Shown: in pieces, positions 11,187-22,539 of the stretch
Position numbering within the stretch: the first letter of the stretch is position 1
How the letters are laid out: the number at the start of each line of letters is the position of its first letter
Assembly (NCBI GenBank): GCA_003996215.1
Contig: QJPP01003459.1
Span: 156,068 to 220,067, forward strand
Source: Jaltomata sinuosa
Taxonomy: Eukaryota > Streptophyta > Magnoliopsida > Solanales > Solanaceae
DNA: 64,000 nucleotides
Direction of reading: 5' to 3'
Made by a program: the position numbers and the translations under genes
The notes under the pieces: generated by a model
Told to the model about the DNA's origin: nothing
Database searches by the model: none
Seen by the model: only the letters and a program-made list of their open reading frames with translations

Positions 11187-12695
11187 TGAACGCTCAAATC
11201 ATGCTCTTCACTTAAGGAGGTCACGGCGATGGCATAGTCAAAACAAAATTTATAACCCAACGGATATTGGGGTCAAGCCCAAGGGACCTGATTTAGCTCA
11301 TTAGAGATTATGCGAAGCGATTTCAAAATGAGAGTAGTTGTTCAGCAAAACCAAAGCAATAAAATGGGGGAATTGGGAAAGTTGTCACTACTAACTCAAT
11401 TCAAGTAAAAGCTTTAAAATCGAGATGCGTGTACCAAATAGAACTAGATGACTAGGGGTGCATTTCTGATGGGGCATTTTCTATAGGACAGGGTGATCAC
11501 TAATTCACTCAAATTCTCACCTAGTGACATGGGTAGCATTGGTTGTAATTGTGGAATGCTATCTCTCGATCAACATCCACATATCCGATGATTTCGGTTA
11601 GCACATCATTCAGTGTGCTAAATAACCATCCAACATGTGCTTGGGGAGGTCATCCTATTTCTAGCTCGGACCCTTAAATGGGAGATTTTGTGATTGGAGC
11701 TATGTCTAGCCTCCAATCTAAGTGTATTCCCAAGTACCCACTAGCAATTTCACATCCACAACTACAAAATTCTCTCTCGAGCAACTAAGTAGGCAAGTAA
11801 GGTAAATTCATGTTTGCAACCATAAATTATTAGATTAAAACATGATGAAATTACTAGACCCACATCAGATAAGCAATTATAAGAGTGATTTAGCAACACC
11901 CACACCCATTACCTACACACCCATCATCAATACACCCCTAGAAAAGAGAAATTATCCACTCATAGAAGGGGGAGAAGATATACCAGCTGGGTAAATCAAA
12001 CTCCCATCCATTGTAGTTGATTCTCAAGTTCTAGAGTCAATTTAACACATAATTTGTTAACCAAAGGATTGGATTGAAAACCCTTTCTCAATGGAGATGG
12101 AGAAAAGTGTTTACAAACCAAAAATATCTCCAAGTTCTCTCTGAAAATTTCTACTCTGAATTATATTTACAAAATAGGCCTAAAATTGTCTTTTATATGC
12201 TCCCAAATCATCACCGAAAGTTTAGGACAAAATTTCCCTCTAGGTGGTGTGCGATGCGATCTGCGGTTTGCCACGTTGCAATGTGCACATTGCACCCTGC
12301 TTCAGTTTAGAACAGTGACTTCAGCCGCATATGAAGGCTTTGTGCGAAGGTGGTGCATTTCGCACCACAAGATGTGTGCATCGCATGTCGACCATACTCT
12401 TTAGAAGAATCTTCAGTCGTCTTTACAGCATTATGCGGATGAGGTGCGAACCATACCACGGCTTGTGCATGTCACACAACTACCGCACCTCATAACAGAT
12501 TATCTAGTTGTTTCCAACTCTTCACACTTAGCTCATTTTTGGCTCCTTTTTGGGTCCATATCCTTATTTTTCATCTTCTAACCAAAGTACTTGCGTAGAC
12601 ATCAATAAAGGCCATAAGAACCTCTAACTTGATTCAAAACATAGCAATAATTCATGGATATAGGCTCAATAAGTTGGTAGATTACCGACTTATCA
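11187..12695 (-). repeat. 5' LTR of element B1 (about 1.5 kb)
   Basis: Sense-strand ends are TGATAAGTCGG at 12695 and GAGCGTTCA at 11187. The start holds a small dyad of the ATAAGTTGGTA/TACCGACTTAT type that is also found at the B2 LTR start. The LTR aligns in outline with 26577-27998. No gene is seen. Confidence 0.87.
12191..12495 (-). promoter_or_regulatory. U3 control region of the B1 LTR: word cluster plus TATA box
   Basis: On the sense (minus) strand a GC-rich cluster at 12495-12245 (GTGCGAAGG, CGCACCACAAG, GCGATGCGATC and related words) is followed within 50 bases by TATAAAA (12197-12191). This spacing marks the likely core promoter for genomic RNA. Confidence 0.55.
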
Positions 12696-13361
12696 AGGAT
12701 TATGCTCTCAAGTTTACCCAGCTGTCTAAGTATGCTCCAGCGATAGTAGATGACTCCAGGGCTCGCATGAGCAAGTTTGTATCTGGTGTGTCCGATGATG
12801 TGGTCAAGGAGTGCAAAACTACCATACTGATTAAAGAGTTGGATATCTCCAGGTTAGTTACTTATGCTAAGAAGATCGAGGAGGATAAAATCAAGGAAAT
12901 GGGAGGAGACATCAAGAGATCTAGGACAGGCGACTTCAACTACTCTAAGCAGAAGTCAGAAGGTGGAAAACGCTCTCAATTCCATTAGAAATATTTATTT
13001 CTAACTCCATATTCTACCAGTGCCTAAGTTCAGACAAGATCGATGGGATAGAGCGCCAGGCTCTAAGTAGCAAAGTATCATTACTAGTGGGCGCAACCAT
13101 CCAGTTTGTAAGAAGTGTTGTAAAAACCACCAGGGTGAGTGTATGGAAGGCAGTGGTAATTCTTTTGGGTGTAGTAAGCTAGGCTACAGTATGAAGGAGT
13201 GCCCTGTAAATTCTCAGAAGGGCAGGGATACTCGTTTGCAAAATCAGTCAAGTTCTACAATAGCTTTAGCAGGTCTCCCCACTCCACAGGGTGCCTCATC
13301 TGGTATAGGTGGTGGTCAATGCAAGAATAGGTTGTATGCCCTTCAGAATCGATAGGAATAG
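12696..13361 (+). pseudogene. Element E gag, truncated
   Basis: The frame begins in mid-capsid right at the B1 LTR end and reads DYALKFTQLSKYAPAIV near 12700, then FVSGVSDDVVKECKT and SRLVTYAKKIEEDKIKEMG. A zinc knuckle near 13160-13205 reads GCSKLGYSMKECP, with the first cysteine replaced by serine. Two TAG stops at 13353-13355 and 13359-13361 fall where glutamine is expected before the protease. Confidence 0.8.
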
Positions 13362-13376
13362 GAGGACTCTCCCAGT

Positions 13377-13860
13377 GTGGTCATATGTTCGTTACAAGTC
13401 TTCCATTTAGATGTTTATGCATTTTTAGACCCATGGGCTACACTTTCATTTGTAACTCCTTATATAGCAGTAAACTTTGGTGTCAATACAGAAATCCTCC
13501 TAGAACCCTTCTCAATCTCTACTCTTGTTGGTGACCCAGTTATAGCTAGACGGGTATATAGAAATTTCCCTATCATAGTTTCTCATAAAGTCACCTCAGC
13601 CGATCTTTTAGAGTTAGAAATGACTGACTTTGATATTATTCTAGGCATAGATTGGTCACATTCCTATTATGCCTCAGTTGATTGCATAACTAGGATCTTT
13701 TGGTTTCAATTTCAAAATGAGCCAGTATTATAATGGAAGGGTAGTACTTCAGTGCTTGTACGTCGATTCATCTCTTACCTTAAGGCCAAAAAAATGATTT
13801 CCAAAGGGTATATCTATCATCTTGTTTAGGTTAAGGATTCAAAATCAGAAACCAAACTCT
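13377..13860 (+). pseudogene. Element E protease region
   Basis: The active-site stretch reads FLDPWATLSFVTPY near 13420-13460; the glycine of the usual LDPGAT is tryptophan. A later ELEMTDFDIILGIDW block near 13612-13655 is the conserved strand region of this protease family. The frame ends at 13731-13733 (TAA). Confidence 0.75.
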
Positions 13861-15240
13861 TGAGTCAGTACCAGTGGTGAATGAATTCCTAGAAATGTTT
13901 CCAGAAGATCTTCCCGGAGTTCCTCCCGAATGAGAAATCGACTTCAGAATAGATCTCCTTCAAGATACCCAGCCTATTTCGATTCCTTCTTACAGAATGG
14001 CTCCAGTTGAGCTTAAGGAATTGAAAGGATAGTTGAAAGACCTTCTAGATAAGGGCTTTATCAGACCCAACATCACTCCATGGGGTTCTCTAGTGCTCTT
14101 CGTGCATAAGAAATATGGTTCTCTCAGGATGTGCGTTGATTACTGTCAGTTCAACAAAGTCACAATCAAGAACAAATATCCCATCTCCATGATTGATGAC
14201 TTGTTCGACCAACTTCATGGTTCTAGTTGCTTCTCAATATAGACCTTAGATCCGGCTATCATCAACTCTGAGTCAGAGATTTATCCCGAAGATAGCCTTT
14301 AGGACTCGATATGGTCACTATGAATTTGTAGTTATGTCATTTGGACTAACCAATGCTCCTGCAGCTTTCATGGACTTAATGAACAGGGTGTTCAGACGGT
14401 ATTTTGACTTGTTCATCATTGTCTTCATTGATGATATCCTTGTTTATTCTCAAAAAGAGGAGGAGCATCTGAATCATCTGAGGGTCATTTTGCAGACCCT
14501 CAAAGACCGCCAGTTATTCTCCAAGTTCAGTAAGTGTGAGTTCTTATTGAAATCAGTTGCTTTTCTTATTCATGTGGTGTCTAGTGAAGTCATCCGAGTT
14601 GATTCCAGAAGATTGAGGTTGTAAAGGACTGGCCCAGACCCACCTCTCTGACTGATATCAGAAGTTTCTTGGGTTTGGCCGATTACTACAGGAGGTTTAT
14701 TGAAGGATTTTCATCCATAGCTGCCCCATTGACCAAGTTGACTCAGAAAAAGGTCAAGTCTCAGTGGTCAGACTAGTGTGAGAAGAGTTTCCTAAAGTTG
14801 AAGAATAGATTGACTACAGCCCCCGTTTGGACTCTACTAGAAGGTTCAGATAGTTATATGGTTTATTGCGATGCATCCAGGGTCGGCCTGGGTTATGTTA
14901 TGATGCAGAAGGTTAGGTTCATAGCTTATGCTTCAAGAAAGATTAAGATTCGTGAGAAGAACTACCCGACTCATGACCTTGAGATTGCAGTTATTGTGTT
15001 TTCTCTAAAAATTTCGAGACACTACTTGTATGGTGTTCATGTTGATATGTTCATAGATCATAAGAGCCACTAGTATGTGTTCACCCAAAAAGAGTTGAAT
15101 ATTCATCAAACAAGATGGCTTGAGTTTCTCAATGACTATGATATGAATGTGCTCTACTATCCAGGTAAGGCCAATGTAGTGGCTGATGCCCTCAGCAGAC
15201 TGTCCATGGGTAGAGTGTCACATGTCGAGAAAGAAAGGAA
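13861..15240 (+). pseudogene. Element E reverse transcriptase and RNase H
   Basis: RT blocks in order: PISIPSYRMAPVEL near 13975-14010, then TAG at 14030 in place of glutamine, PWGSLVLFVHKK near 14078, CVDYCQFNKVTIKN near 14133, the SFGLTNAPAAFMDLMN block at 14337-14384 and the catalytic box VFIDDILVYS near 14425-14450. There are frameshifts near 14235 and 14610. RNase H starts near 14860 with YCDASRVGLGYVM and continues with KNYPTHDLEIAVIVFSLK and DALSRLSMG near 15185. Further TAG stops occur at 14774 and 15071. Confidence 0.85.
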
Positions 15241-16751
15241 AGAACTAGCCAGAGATGTTCACAGGCTTGCCTGTTTAGGAGTTTGCCTTATGGACACGAC
15301 AAATGGTGGTGTGATAGTCCAGAATGGGTCAGAATATTCATTGGTAGCGAAGGTTAAGGAGAAACAGGACAGTGATCCCATATTACTTCAGTTGAAAGGT
15401 GCAGTTCATCAACAAAAAGTTGAGGTTTTCTCCCAAAGGGGAGATGGTGTACTCCGCTACTAGGGTCATTTATGTGTACCTAGTATGGGTTAAATGAGGA
15501 AGCAGATCCTTATAGAAGCCCATAATTCCTGATATTCTATTCATCCCAGTGCCACTAAGATGTACCATGATCTATGGGAAGTCTATTGGTGGAACGGCAT
15601 GAAGAGAGGCATTGCAGATTTTGTGGCTAAGTGTCCCAATTGTCAGCAGGTTAAAGTAGAACAACAAAAACCAAGAGGTGTGACTCAGGATATTATCATT
15701 CCTACTTGTAAGTGGGAGGTAATCAACATGGATTTCATTATGGGATTACCTCATACTAGCAGATAAGGGGTTACTAAGTCAGCTCACTTCTTGGCTGTCA
15801 ATACTACAGATTCAGCGGAGGACTATGCGAAACTCTACATTAGCAAGATAATCAGGTTACATGGAGTTCCCTTGTCTATCATCTCAGATAGGGGTCCTCA
15901 TTTTACATCTCATTTCTGGAGATCATTTCATAAAGGTCTTGGTAATCAGGTGAATCTCAGTACAACATTTAATCCGTAGACGGATGGTCAGGCAGAGCAT
16001 ACCATTCAGACCTTAGAAGACATGTTGAGAGCTTGCATGATCGATTTTAGGGAAAGTTGGAATAATCACTTACCTCTCATAGAGTTTGCCTATAATAACA
16101 GTTTCCACTACAGTATTCAGATGGCCCTATATGAGGCACTCTATGGGCTTAGATGTATGTCTCTGATTGGTTGGTTTGAAGTAGGTGAAGCAGCCTTGGT
16201 TGAACCAAATTCGGTTTGTGAGGCTATGGAAAATTCATCATAGAAAGATTGAAAACAGCTCAGAGTCGTCAGAAGTCCTTTGCAGATGTGAGGAGAAGGG
16301 ACTTAGAGTTCGAGATCAATGATTGGGTCTTCCTGAAAGTGTCACCCATGAAGGGGTGATGAGATTTGGAAAGAAATAAAAGCTGAGCCCCATGTATGTA
16401 GGTCCTTATAGAATCTTGAAGAGTATTGGTATTATGTCTTATGAGTTAGAGTTGCCAGCAGAGCTAGCAGCGGTTGATCCAATCTTTCACATTTCCTTGC
16501 TAAAGAAGTGTGTGGGTGATCCGGCATCGATAGTGCCATTAGAGAGTGTGGATGTGAAGGATAGCCTCACCTATAAGAAGGTTCCCATTGACATTCTTGA
16601 CCATTAAGTTCGTAGGTTGAGGAATAAGGAAGTCACTTCAGTAAAGGTCTTGTGGAGGAATCAGTCCGTAGAGGGAGCTACTTAGGAAGCAGAAGCAGCC
16701 ATGATGGCCAAGTACCCTCACCTCTTTCCCTCCGACTCAATTTCAGCTTGA
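15241..16751 (+). pseudogene. Element E integrase and C-terminal domain
   Basis: The zinc-binding part shows YHDLWEVYWWNGMKR near 15563 and KCPNCQQVK near 15628. The catalytic core has DFIMGLPHTS near 15730, IISDRGPHFTSHFW near 15875 and a DGQAEHTIQTLEDML block near 15980 with the glutamate of the D,D-E triad. The C-terminal part near 16392-16600 reads YVGPYRILKSIG and PIFHISLLKKCVGDP, and the end is at TGA 16749-16751. Stops at 15461, 15977, 16605 and 16684 are mostly CAG/CAA to TAG/TAA or TGG to TAG. Confidence 0.85.
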
Positions 16752-16960
16752 GGTAATAGTTCCTATCCAATCTCTCAATTTACTCTTGTGTGATTCGGTC
16801 TTAGTACCTTGTTCCCTTAGTTATCCTTGCATTTCAGCATGTTTTGATGATTATGGAACTCAGTTTAGCTACATATCAATTTCCAGTACTTAGTTGGTTG
16901 GGAATGCAGCTCCTTTCCTCAAAACTCAGCTTGTTTAGTCTTCATTCGAGGACGAATGAT

Positions 16961-16976
16961 CCCAAGGGGAAGATAT
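16961..16976 (+). other. Polypurine tract of element E
   Basis: CCCAAGGGGAAGATAT directly precedes the TG of the 3' LTR. It is preceded by GGACGAATGATC, the usual signature of this family. Confidence 0.8.
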
Positions 16977-19116
16977 TGTAACACCCTAGAACTTCCAAGC
17001 CCAAACTTAGCTCAGAAAACCAGAAGAAAAAAATAAGTTTCCCAATTATCAATCGGAATCACGAGTTGCATCCACGACCGATGGAAGTTTCCACAAGTCA
17101 TGGACTGGACCCGTGGAAGGTAATCAGAGACCTGAATAATTCTCTGAGAACTACGATTGGGCTCTGCGTATCGTGGAAGGATCCATGAGTCATAAAACCA
17201 AGTCGTGGAATTAGACCTGAGGCCAACCATTTCTCTAAGAACCATGATTGGGATCTACAGACCGTGGAAGGATCAACGAGTCGTGAACCCAAGTCATGGA
17301 ACCAACTCCAGTAGCTCAGACCAAGTGCCCAGGATCCACGAGTAGGATCCATGATCGGTGGAAGTTTTCACAAGTCATGGACCACCCTCGTCAAACCCCT
17401 TTCAAGTAGCCCAGATTTCCAGACCCAGGAACCATGACAGGGTTCCACAAGCCATGGAAGTTTCAACGAGTCGTGGTTCTTATCAGTGGAACGTGAGTCG
17501 TGAATTTCAGCAGTTTTCTTTTAATTTTCCCAGGGGCATTCCAGATTTTTCCTACCTATTTTAATGCCTAAGCTAAGATGTTTTGGTTGTTCTAAGCCTA
17601 GTTTATTAGTGAAAAACTTCCTAAATTGCCTATTATCCTAAAATCATCAGACTTAGAAAGAAAAGAAGCAAAAGAGGCGACAATTTTCTCTCAAGAACAA
17701 GCAGGAGGTCTTCTTCAAGCTCAGCCCTAAGCCCAAGGTTTCCCTCCATAGTTTCTTCTCCAGGTATGTGGGATTTCACTAGTGGGTTCCTTTCACCCAT
17801 TAGGTCTCTAGAATTAAGTTAGTTCTTCAGTTCTCCATGAAATATTCAAACTTAGGGTTCTTAAATCTTAGGGATTCCTTTCAATTCAGATGCTACTGTT
17901 TACATGATATTTATTTAATGTTTCTTAGAGAATTAGCATAGTCATATGTACAGAACTCAGTAACCCTAGCTTGTCTTAAATTCAATATGCATAAATTATA
18001 CTTGCTAGGCAGATAATTCAAACAATCATATTTTAGAATTAGACTGCCATCAGTTTTAGTCTATGTATTATTGTATTCTCAGATGATTATCAGTATTTTG
18101 AACTATCCAGTATTTTATCTTGCATTTTAGTGCTTATGTATCAGTTGGGAGTAGAATTAGCACCAAGCGGACAAAGGGATGAAGGCTCACCTGCCAGTTT
18201 AGGCTGATACCTTTAGTAGCAGTCCCTGAGTCCCAGAACTATGGCGCCACCTTAGGTTCTAAAGGGGTCACCCATCAGATTAGGCTTGACACCCTTGTCC
18301 CTTATGGACATTAGTTTAGTGGATCCACATCAGCTTTGATCGTACCCTTGGCAAGGTATGAACACCATTCTATCCAGGGTCACAGTTTGGACTCATAGTT
18401 AGCTCAGCTTGGGGTATGTTGGTTAATAGTATCTCTCACAGTCAGACGTACGTTGTATTGACCATGTACTTGGTATCTATTTCAGTTATTTAGCTCAGCA
18501 TATTATATGTTCATGTTAGTAATTGGTCATTGCATCTAGCTTACTATCTAGTTTATGCTTCAGTATGTATATTTCCTGTTCAGTTGTTATGTTATCCAGT
18601 TTAGCACATATCCCCCATGCTCAGTACATTCAAAGTACTGACGCAAACTTTTGTGCTACATCAATTTATGATGTAGGTTCAGGCACTCATAATCCAAACC
18701 ACACTTAGATCGACTTCCAGTCCTCACTCAGCAGCTTCATTGGTGAGTCCTTATAGTTCGAGGATGATAGACATGCTTTTATCTTTTAGTCTTTACTTTT
18801 CAGTTTTAGATTATTAGAGTTAGCTGGGGGCATGTCCCAGCAACTCATATTAGTTAAAGGCTCTCAGACATAGACTAGATTCAACTATTGGGTTGTTAGT
18901 GTTGTTTTTCAGACATCATTATACTCTTTTATATATATTTTATATTCAGATATTTTGGGCTCTTTTCTCACTCCAGATATTAAACTATTTTTAGCTTCCA
19001 CATAGTGTATGGTTTATCATAAATAGAATTAGATATACCAGGCCATGGGTTAGCTTGGGGTCACTTGTGATACTAAGCACCGTGTTACGTCTAGAGAGTA
19101 GCCACGGGGCTTGACA
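16977..19116 (+). repeat. 3' LTR of element E (about 2.1 kb)
   Basis: It starts TGTAACACCCTAG and ends GGGGCTTGACA. A U3 cluster of CACGAGT, AAGTCATGGA and CGTGGAAGGAT words spans about 17043-17510 and includes an imperfect 91-bp tandem duplication (copies starting at 17141 and 17232). Bases 19117-19121 (catgt) are the candidate target duplication. No gene is seen. Confidence 0.82.
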
Positions 19117-20151
19117 CATGTGGATTCATGACCTAGAGTTCATAGTTGGTGAACGGGTTTTTATTCAAAGTATTACCCATGAAGGGTTTGGGTAAGTTTC
19201 TTATACTACTTTTATACATTTTCCAATGATTATTTATGATTTCACCTTATAATCTTGGTTTTTCAACTTGAAATTTTAGAGTTTTTCAATGAAGTTATAG
19301 AATGATTTTTTAATCATTTCAAGTCAATTTTAAATCTATTTTCAATGAAATTTTATATTTGAACTTCTTAAGCTTTAGGTAAATTGATCTTTTAATAAAA
19401 TTCTAGGTTTGCCCTTGTGGGATCAAGGTTGACTTTTGAGTTGACTCTTTGGACCTAGATTATAACCTTAGCAATATGAGTATCGTTGGACTCGTATTTA
19501 TGTGTAGAACTTGTTGTCAGTAGATTGAGTGTGCTTGGAAGTGATGCAAAAAAGGGAAGGCTAGTGTGTGATCAAATAGACTTGCGGATCGGCTTTAAGA
19601 TAGGTTATGACTTATCTTTTTCATACTTTACTTGGGTCAAGACTTATCGTGTAAAGTATGTTATGGATTGGGTGAAATTGTAGATTGAGTACTAAATAAG
19701 ATGAATTATCATTGTAATACCCAAGTTGGGGCTTATATTGTATTGGGTGACAAAGAACTTAGATTCCTAGCTTCTTATTGAGGCTCGTGGCCTGTGTTCA
19801 TTGATCTATTATGATTCTGAGATTTTAGACATATTTATTATATTTAGCTTACTTTTACTTTTGTGTTCATGCATATTTATTCATTTCATGGTACATGGAA
19901 ACATCCATTGAGAAATGATTTGAAAGAAATGAATTGAAAGAAAAATATGATTTTGGTCTTAGTTTAAGTCCTGGTCATTGATACTAATTATTATACTCAA
20001 TTAGAGTCTGACTTATTGATATTGATTTTAGTTCCGATGAGTTTGGGCATGATACTTGGAAGTCCCGGTTTTATTCTGGGCATGATGTATGGATCTCACA
20101 AATCCATCAAGGGTCCCATCTCATAGCACATTGCTGAGGAAGGTGTATATT
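19117..20151. other. AT-rich LTR-like debris between E and D
   Basis: No gene is supported; open frames are short and unrecognised. Wording typical of gypsy LTRs occurs (TGTAATACCCAAG near 19712, GTTGACTTTTGAGTTGAC near 19427), so this may be a remnant of another LTR or the original target sequence. I cannot decide between these. Confidence 0.35.
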
Positions 20152-22320
20152 TGTCACGCCTCAAGCTTACACCCTGAGCGTGGCCACACTCAGAACCACT
20201 ATTGTCCCGAGCGGACCCTTAACCTGGCTTACTACTTAACTGAATACTTAACCATCTTTGCAGAAACTTTTAAATATAGAGGACATGTAATTATTTTGAA
20301 AGAAAAAATCAATAACTTTATAACTGAACTTTGAAAGACATGAATATCTGTAAAACAATCTAAAAACTGATATTGTACTGACTAGTCTATGAAGCCTCTA
20401 AAATCTAAAAAATAGTTTACCGGGATAAGGTCCCGTACTACCTTGATACTCTACTAGCAACATCGGATGAAAAATAAGTAAACTAGAGCCCTTCAAAAGC
20501 AAGGAGGCCTCACCAATGCTAAAGATAGGAGAACCTATTGATGTGTTTGTTGCCGATCCTAAGTACCTGATATGCATCATTAGAAGATGCAACACCAAAT
20601 GGCATTAGTACGTGGATATGTACCGTATGTAAATAGCTGAATAAAATAACAAGGCTAATATCGCTATTACTAAAATATTGAGCTGAAAGGTATAAAACCA
20701 GAGATAATGACTGAAATGAACTCAACTGAAATAGTAAAGCATGTGCATGAAATAAATGACAAAATGCTTTATAACTGAAATTGTGCATCAAAAGCAAGTA
20801 CTGAAAATAACCTTAGTTTTCTTGGGGAGTTTCTCTTAATCGACGAACATCATGTGAGCCTCATGATGCTACAATGTCTTGCCCACTTTACCAGAGACAT
20901 CCTATACCTTGCCGGGGTGTATAGCGAAACTTAACTTATGGATCCAAATTGAGCCACTTTAGGTCTGATTAGGAGTCATCTGACTTGCGGAACAATCCTA
21001 TCCTATGGTGGCAACGTAGTTTTAGGGCATAGGTTACTTAAACCCTTACCCATCACGGTGCTAAATAATCCTCCCAAAATAGTAAATAAATGTTCAATAA
21101 CTAATATGTCCCACTTTAGGGGAAAGCTGAAAAATACTTTACTTCTGTGCTCAATGTTACTTCTTTAAAATTAAATTTTGGTGTCTTTCTAAAATTATGT
21201 ACTTGAAATCTTTCTTGAAATACTCCTTTAGAGATTTTACATTGATTTCTCATGAAAATAATATATATATAGCTAGAATTTATAAGCAATGCTTTTAAAA
21301 TCACTTTAACTCAAAGGCCCATGGGATAGAATACACATGAACCGTAATCAAAGATCACAAATGACTTGAATTCAACACATTCAACAATAGAATCAACAAT
21401 GAATAATTTAAGGTATAGAGAAATTGAAATCACAGACTTTGGGTAAGAACCCTAGATTTAAATCTATCTAAGAACTGACTTCTAGATGTAGGGCGTGAGA
21501 AAGAACAGGATTTTCTCACTATGATAGCCTTACATAACTTAAGCGCTCCAAACATTGAAGGAGAACCTATGAAATCTGATCTAGATACTTAAGCAATGAT
21601 TCCTCCAATGAATCCCAGGGTTTTTTTATCAAGAAACGTGTTAGAACCTTTAGTGTAGGGCTAGGAATTGTTAGATTAGCATAAGTAATGGTAGGATTAA
21701 CTTACCTAGCTTTTAGAAGATGAAATATGTCGCCTAGGGTTGAGAGAACACGTCTGAACATGATAAATAATTAGAAAATGACTAAGATCCATTTATATAA
21801 TTGGCTAGAATTTACGGTTTTACAAGGAGGTTCTACGGACCATGGACCTGATTTATGGACCATAGTCTAAATTATAGAACCCTTCTGAGAATTTCTGGGT
21901 ATATGCACTAACTTTTACAGGTGGGATCTATGGGCCATACTCTGGGTTTACGAATCATAGAGTGACTCATCATTCTTCTATGAGATTCGAAACTTCTCTG
22001 AACCAAAACTACGGTTGAGATTTACGGACCGTGGAATGGGGATTATGGACCGTCATGTCATCAATTCTTTTACTCTAATATTTTTACATCCGTCGGATCT
22101 TCTTCTATAGTTTGAAGTACAGACCATACTCTTGAACTATGAACCATCCTATCAACCATAGAAACCTAGGAGTTCAAGTTCTTCATAGGGTCTTTCTATG
22201 ACTCACTCTACAGACTGTAAAAGAGAATCATGGTCCGTAAAAGTGACTGTAGATCACTGGGATAAGTCTTCAACAAGTTTAAAGCTGCTAAAACACAAGT
22301 TCAAAATTTGAGGTTTTATA
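20152..22320 (-). repeat. 3' LTR of element D (about 2.2 kb)
   Basis: Plus-strand ends are TGTCACGCC at 20152 and AGGTTTTATA at 22320, the latter a decayed form of GGTGTTACA. The polypurine tract follows at once. The part 21130-22320 is repeated with many differences at 41342-42550. No gene is seen. Confidence 0.82.
21792..22260 (-). promoter_or_regulatory. U3 control region of the D LTR: word cluster plus TATA box
   Basis: On the sense (minus) strand a cluster of ACGGTCC, CATGGTCC and related words (22260-21825) leads into TATATAAA (21799-21792). Plus-strand examples are TACGGACCATGGACC near 21835 and ACGGACCGTGGAA near 22024. Confidence 0.45.
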
Positions 22321-22336
22321 ATATCTCCCCCTTGGG
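22321..22336 (-). other. Polypurine tract of element D
   Basis: On the minus strand CCCAAGGGGGAGATAT lies directly before the LTR, the same tract as in element E. Confidence 0.8.
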
Positions 22337-22539
22337 ATCATTCGTCCTCGAATGAAGGTCAACACTATGATAGAGTTATAGAAGGAAGACAACTTGAGCT
22401 ATCTTTTCATAACTAACTTACTATCAAGGACCGAACTGAACTAGTCTCAACGTCACAACCAAAGTCACAAGGCACAAACTTAAACACAGAAACTAAAGAA
22501 CTCAAACACAAGGCATAGATTATGAATCTGAAATAAGAG

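Larger units (their letters stand above)
5823..12695 (-). mobile_element. Athila/Tat-like retrotransposon B1, pol-less (gag plus aORF)
   Basis: Minus-strand order from 12695: 5' LTR, tRNA-Asp primer site, gag, a spacer, a second promoter-like module, a leader intron, the aORF and 3' non-coding sequence up to the point where element A is inserted. Protease, RT, RNase H and integrase are all absent between gag (ending 9722) and the post-pol spacer. The right end sits inside the gag of E at 12695/12696; bases 12696-12700 (aggat) are the candidate target duplication. The 3' LTR would lie left of A, outside the window. Confidence 0.85.
12696..19116 (+). mobile_element. Ty3/gypsy retrotransposon E (5' part lost)
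   Basis: The plus-strand order is gag (truncated at its start by the B1 insertion), protease, RT, RNase H, integrase, polypurine tract and 3' LTR. The 5' LTR and gag start would lie beyond B1. Decay is heavy, with a clear excess of CAG to TAG stops. Confidence 0.88.

Noticed and set aside
12245..12495. Repeated GTGCG/CGCAC words considered as a CRISPR-like array
   Set aside because: Units are irregular in length and spacing, lie in an LTR and occur in a plant genome; they are better described as a word cluster in U3.
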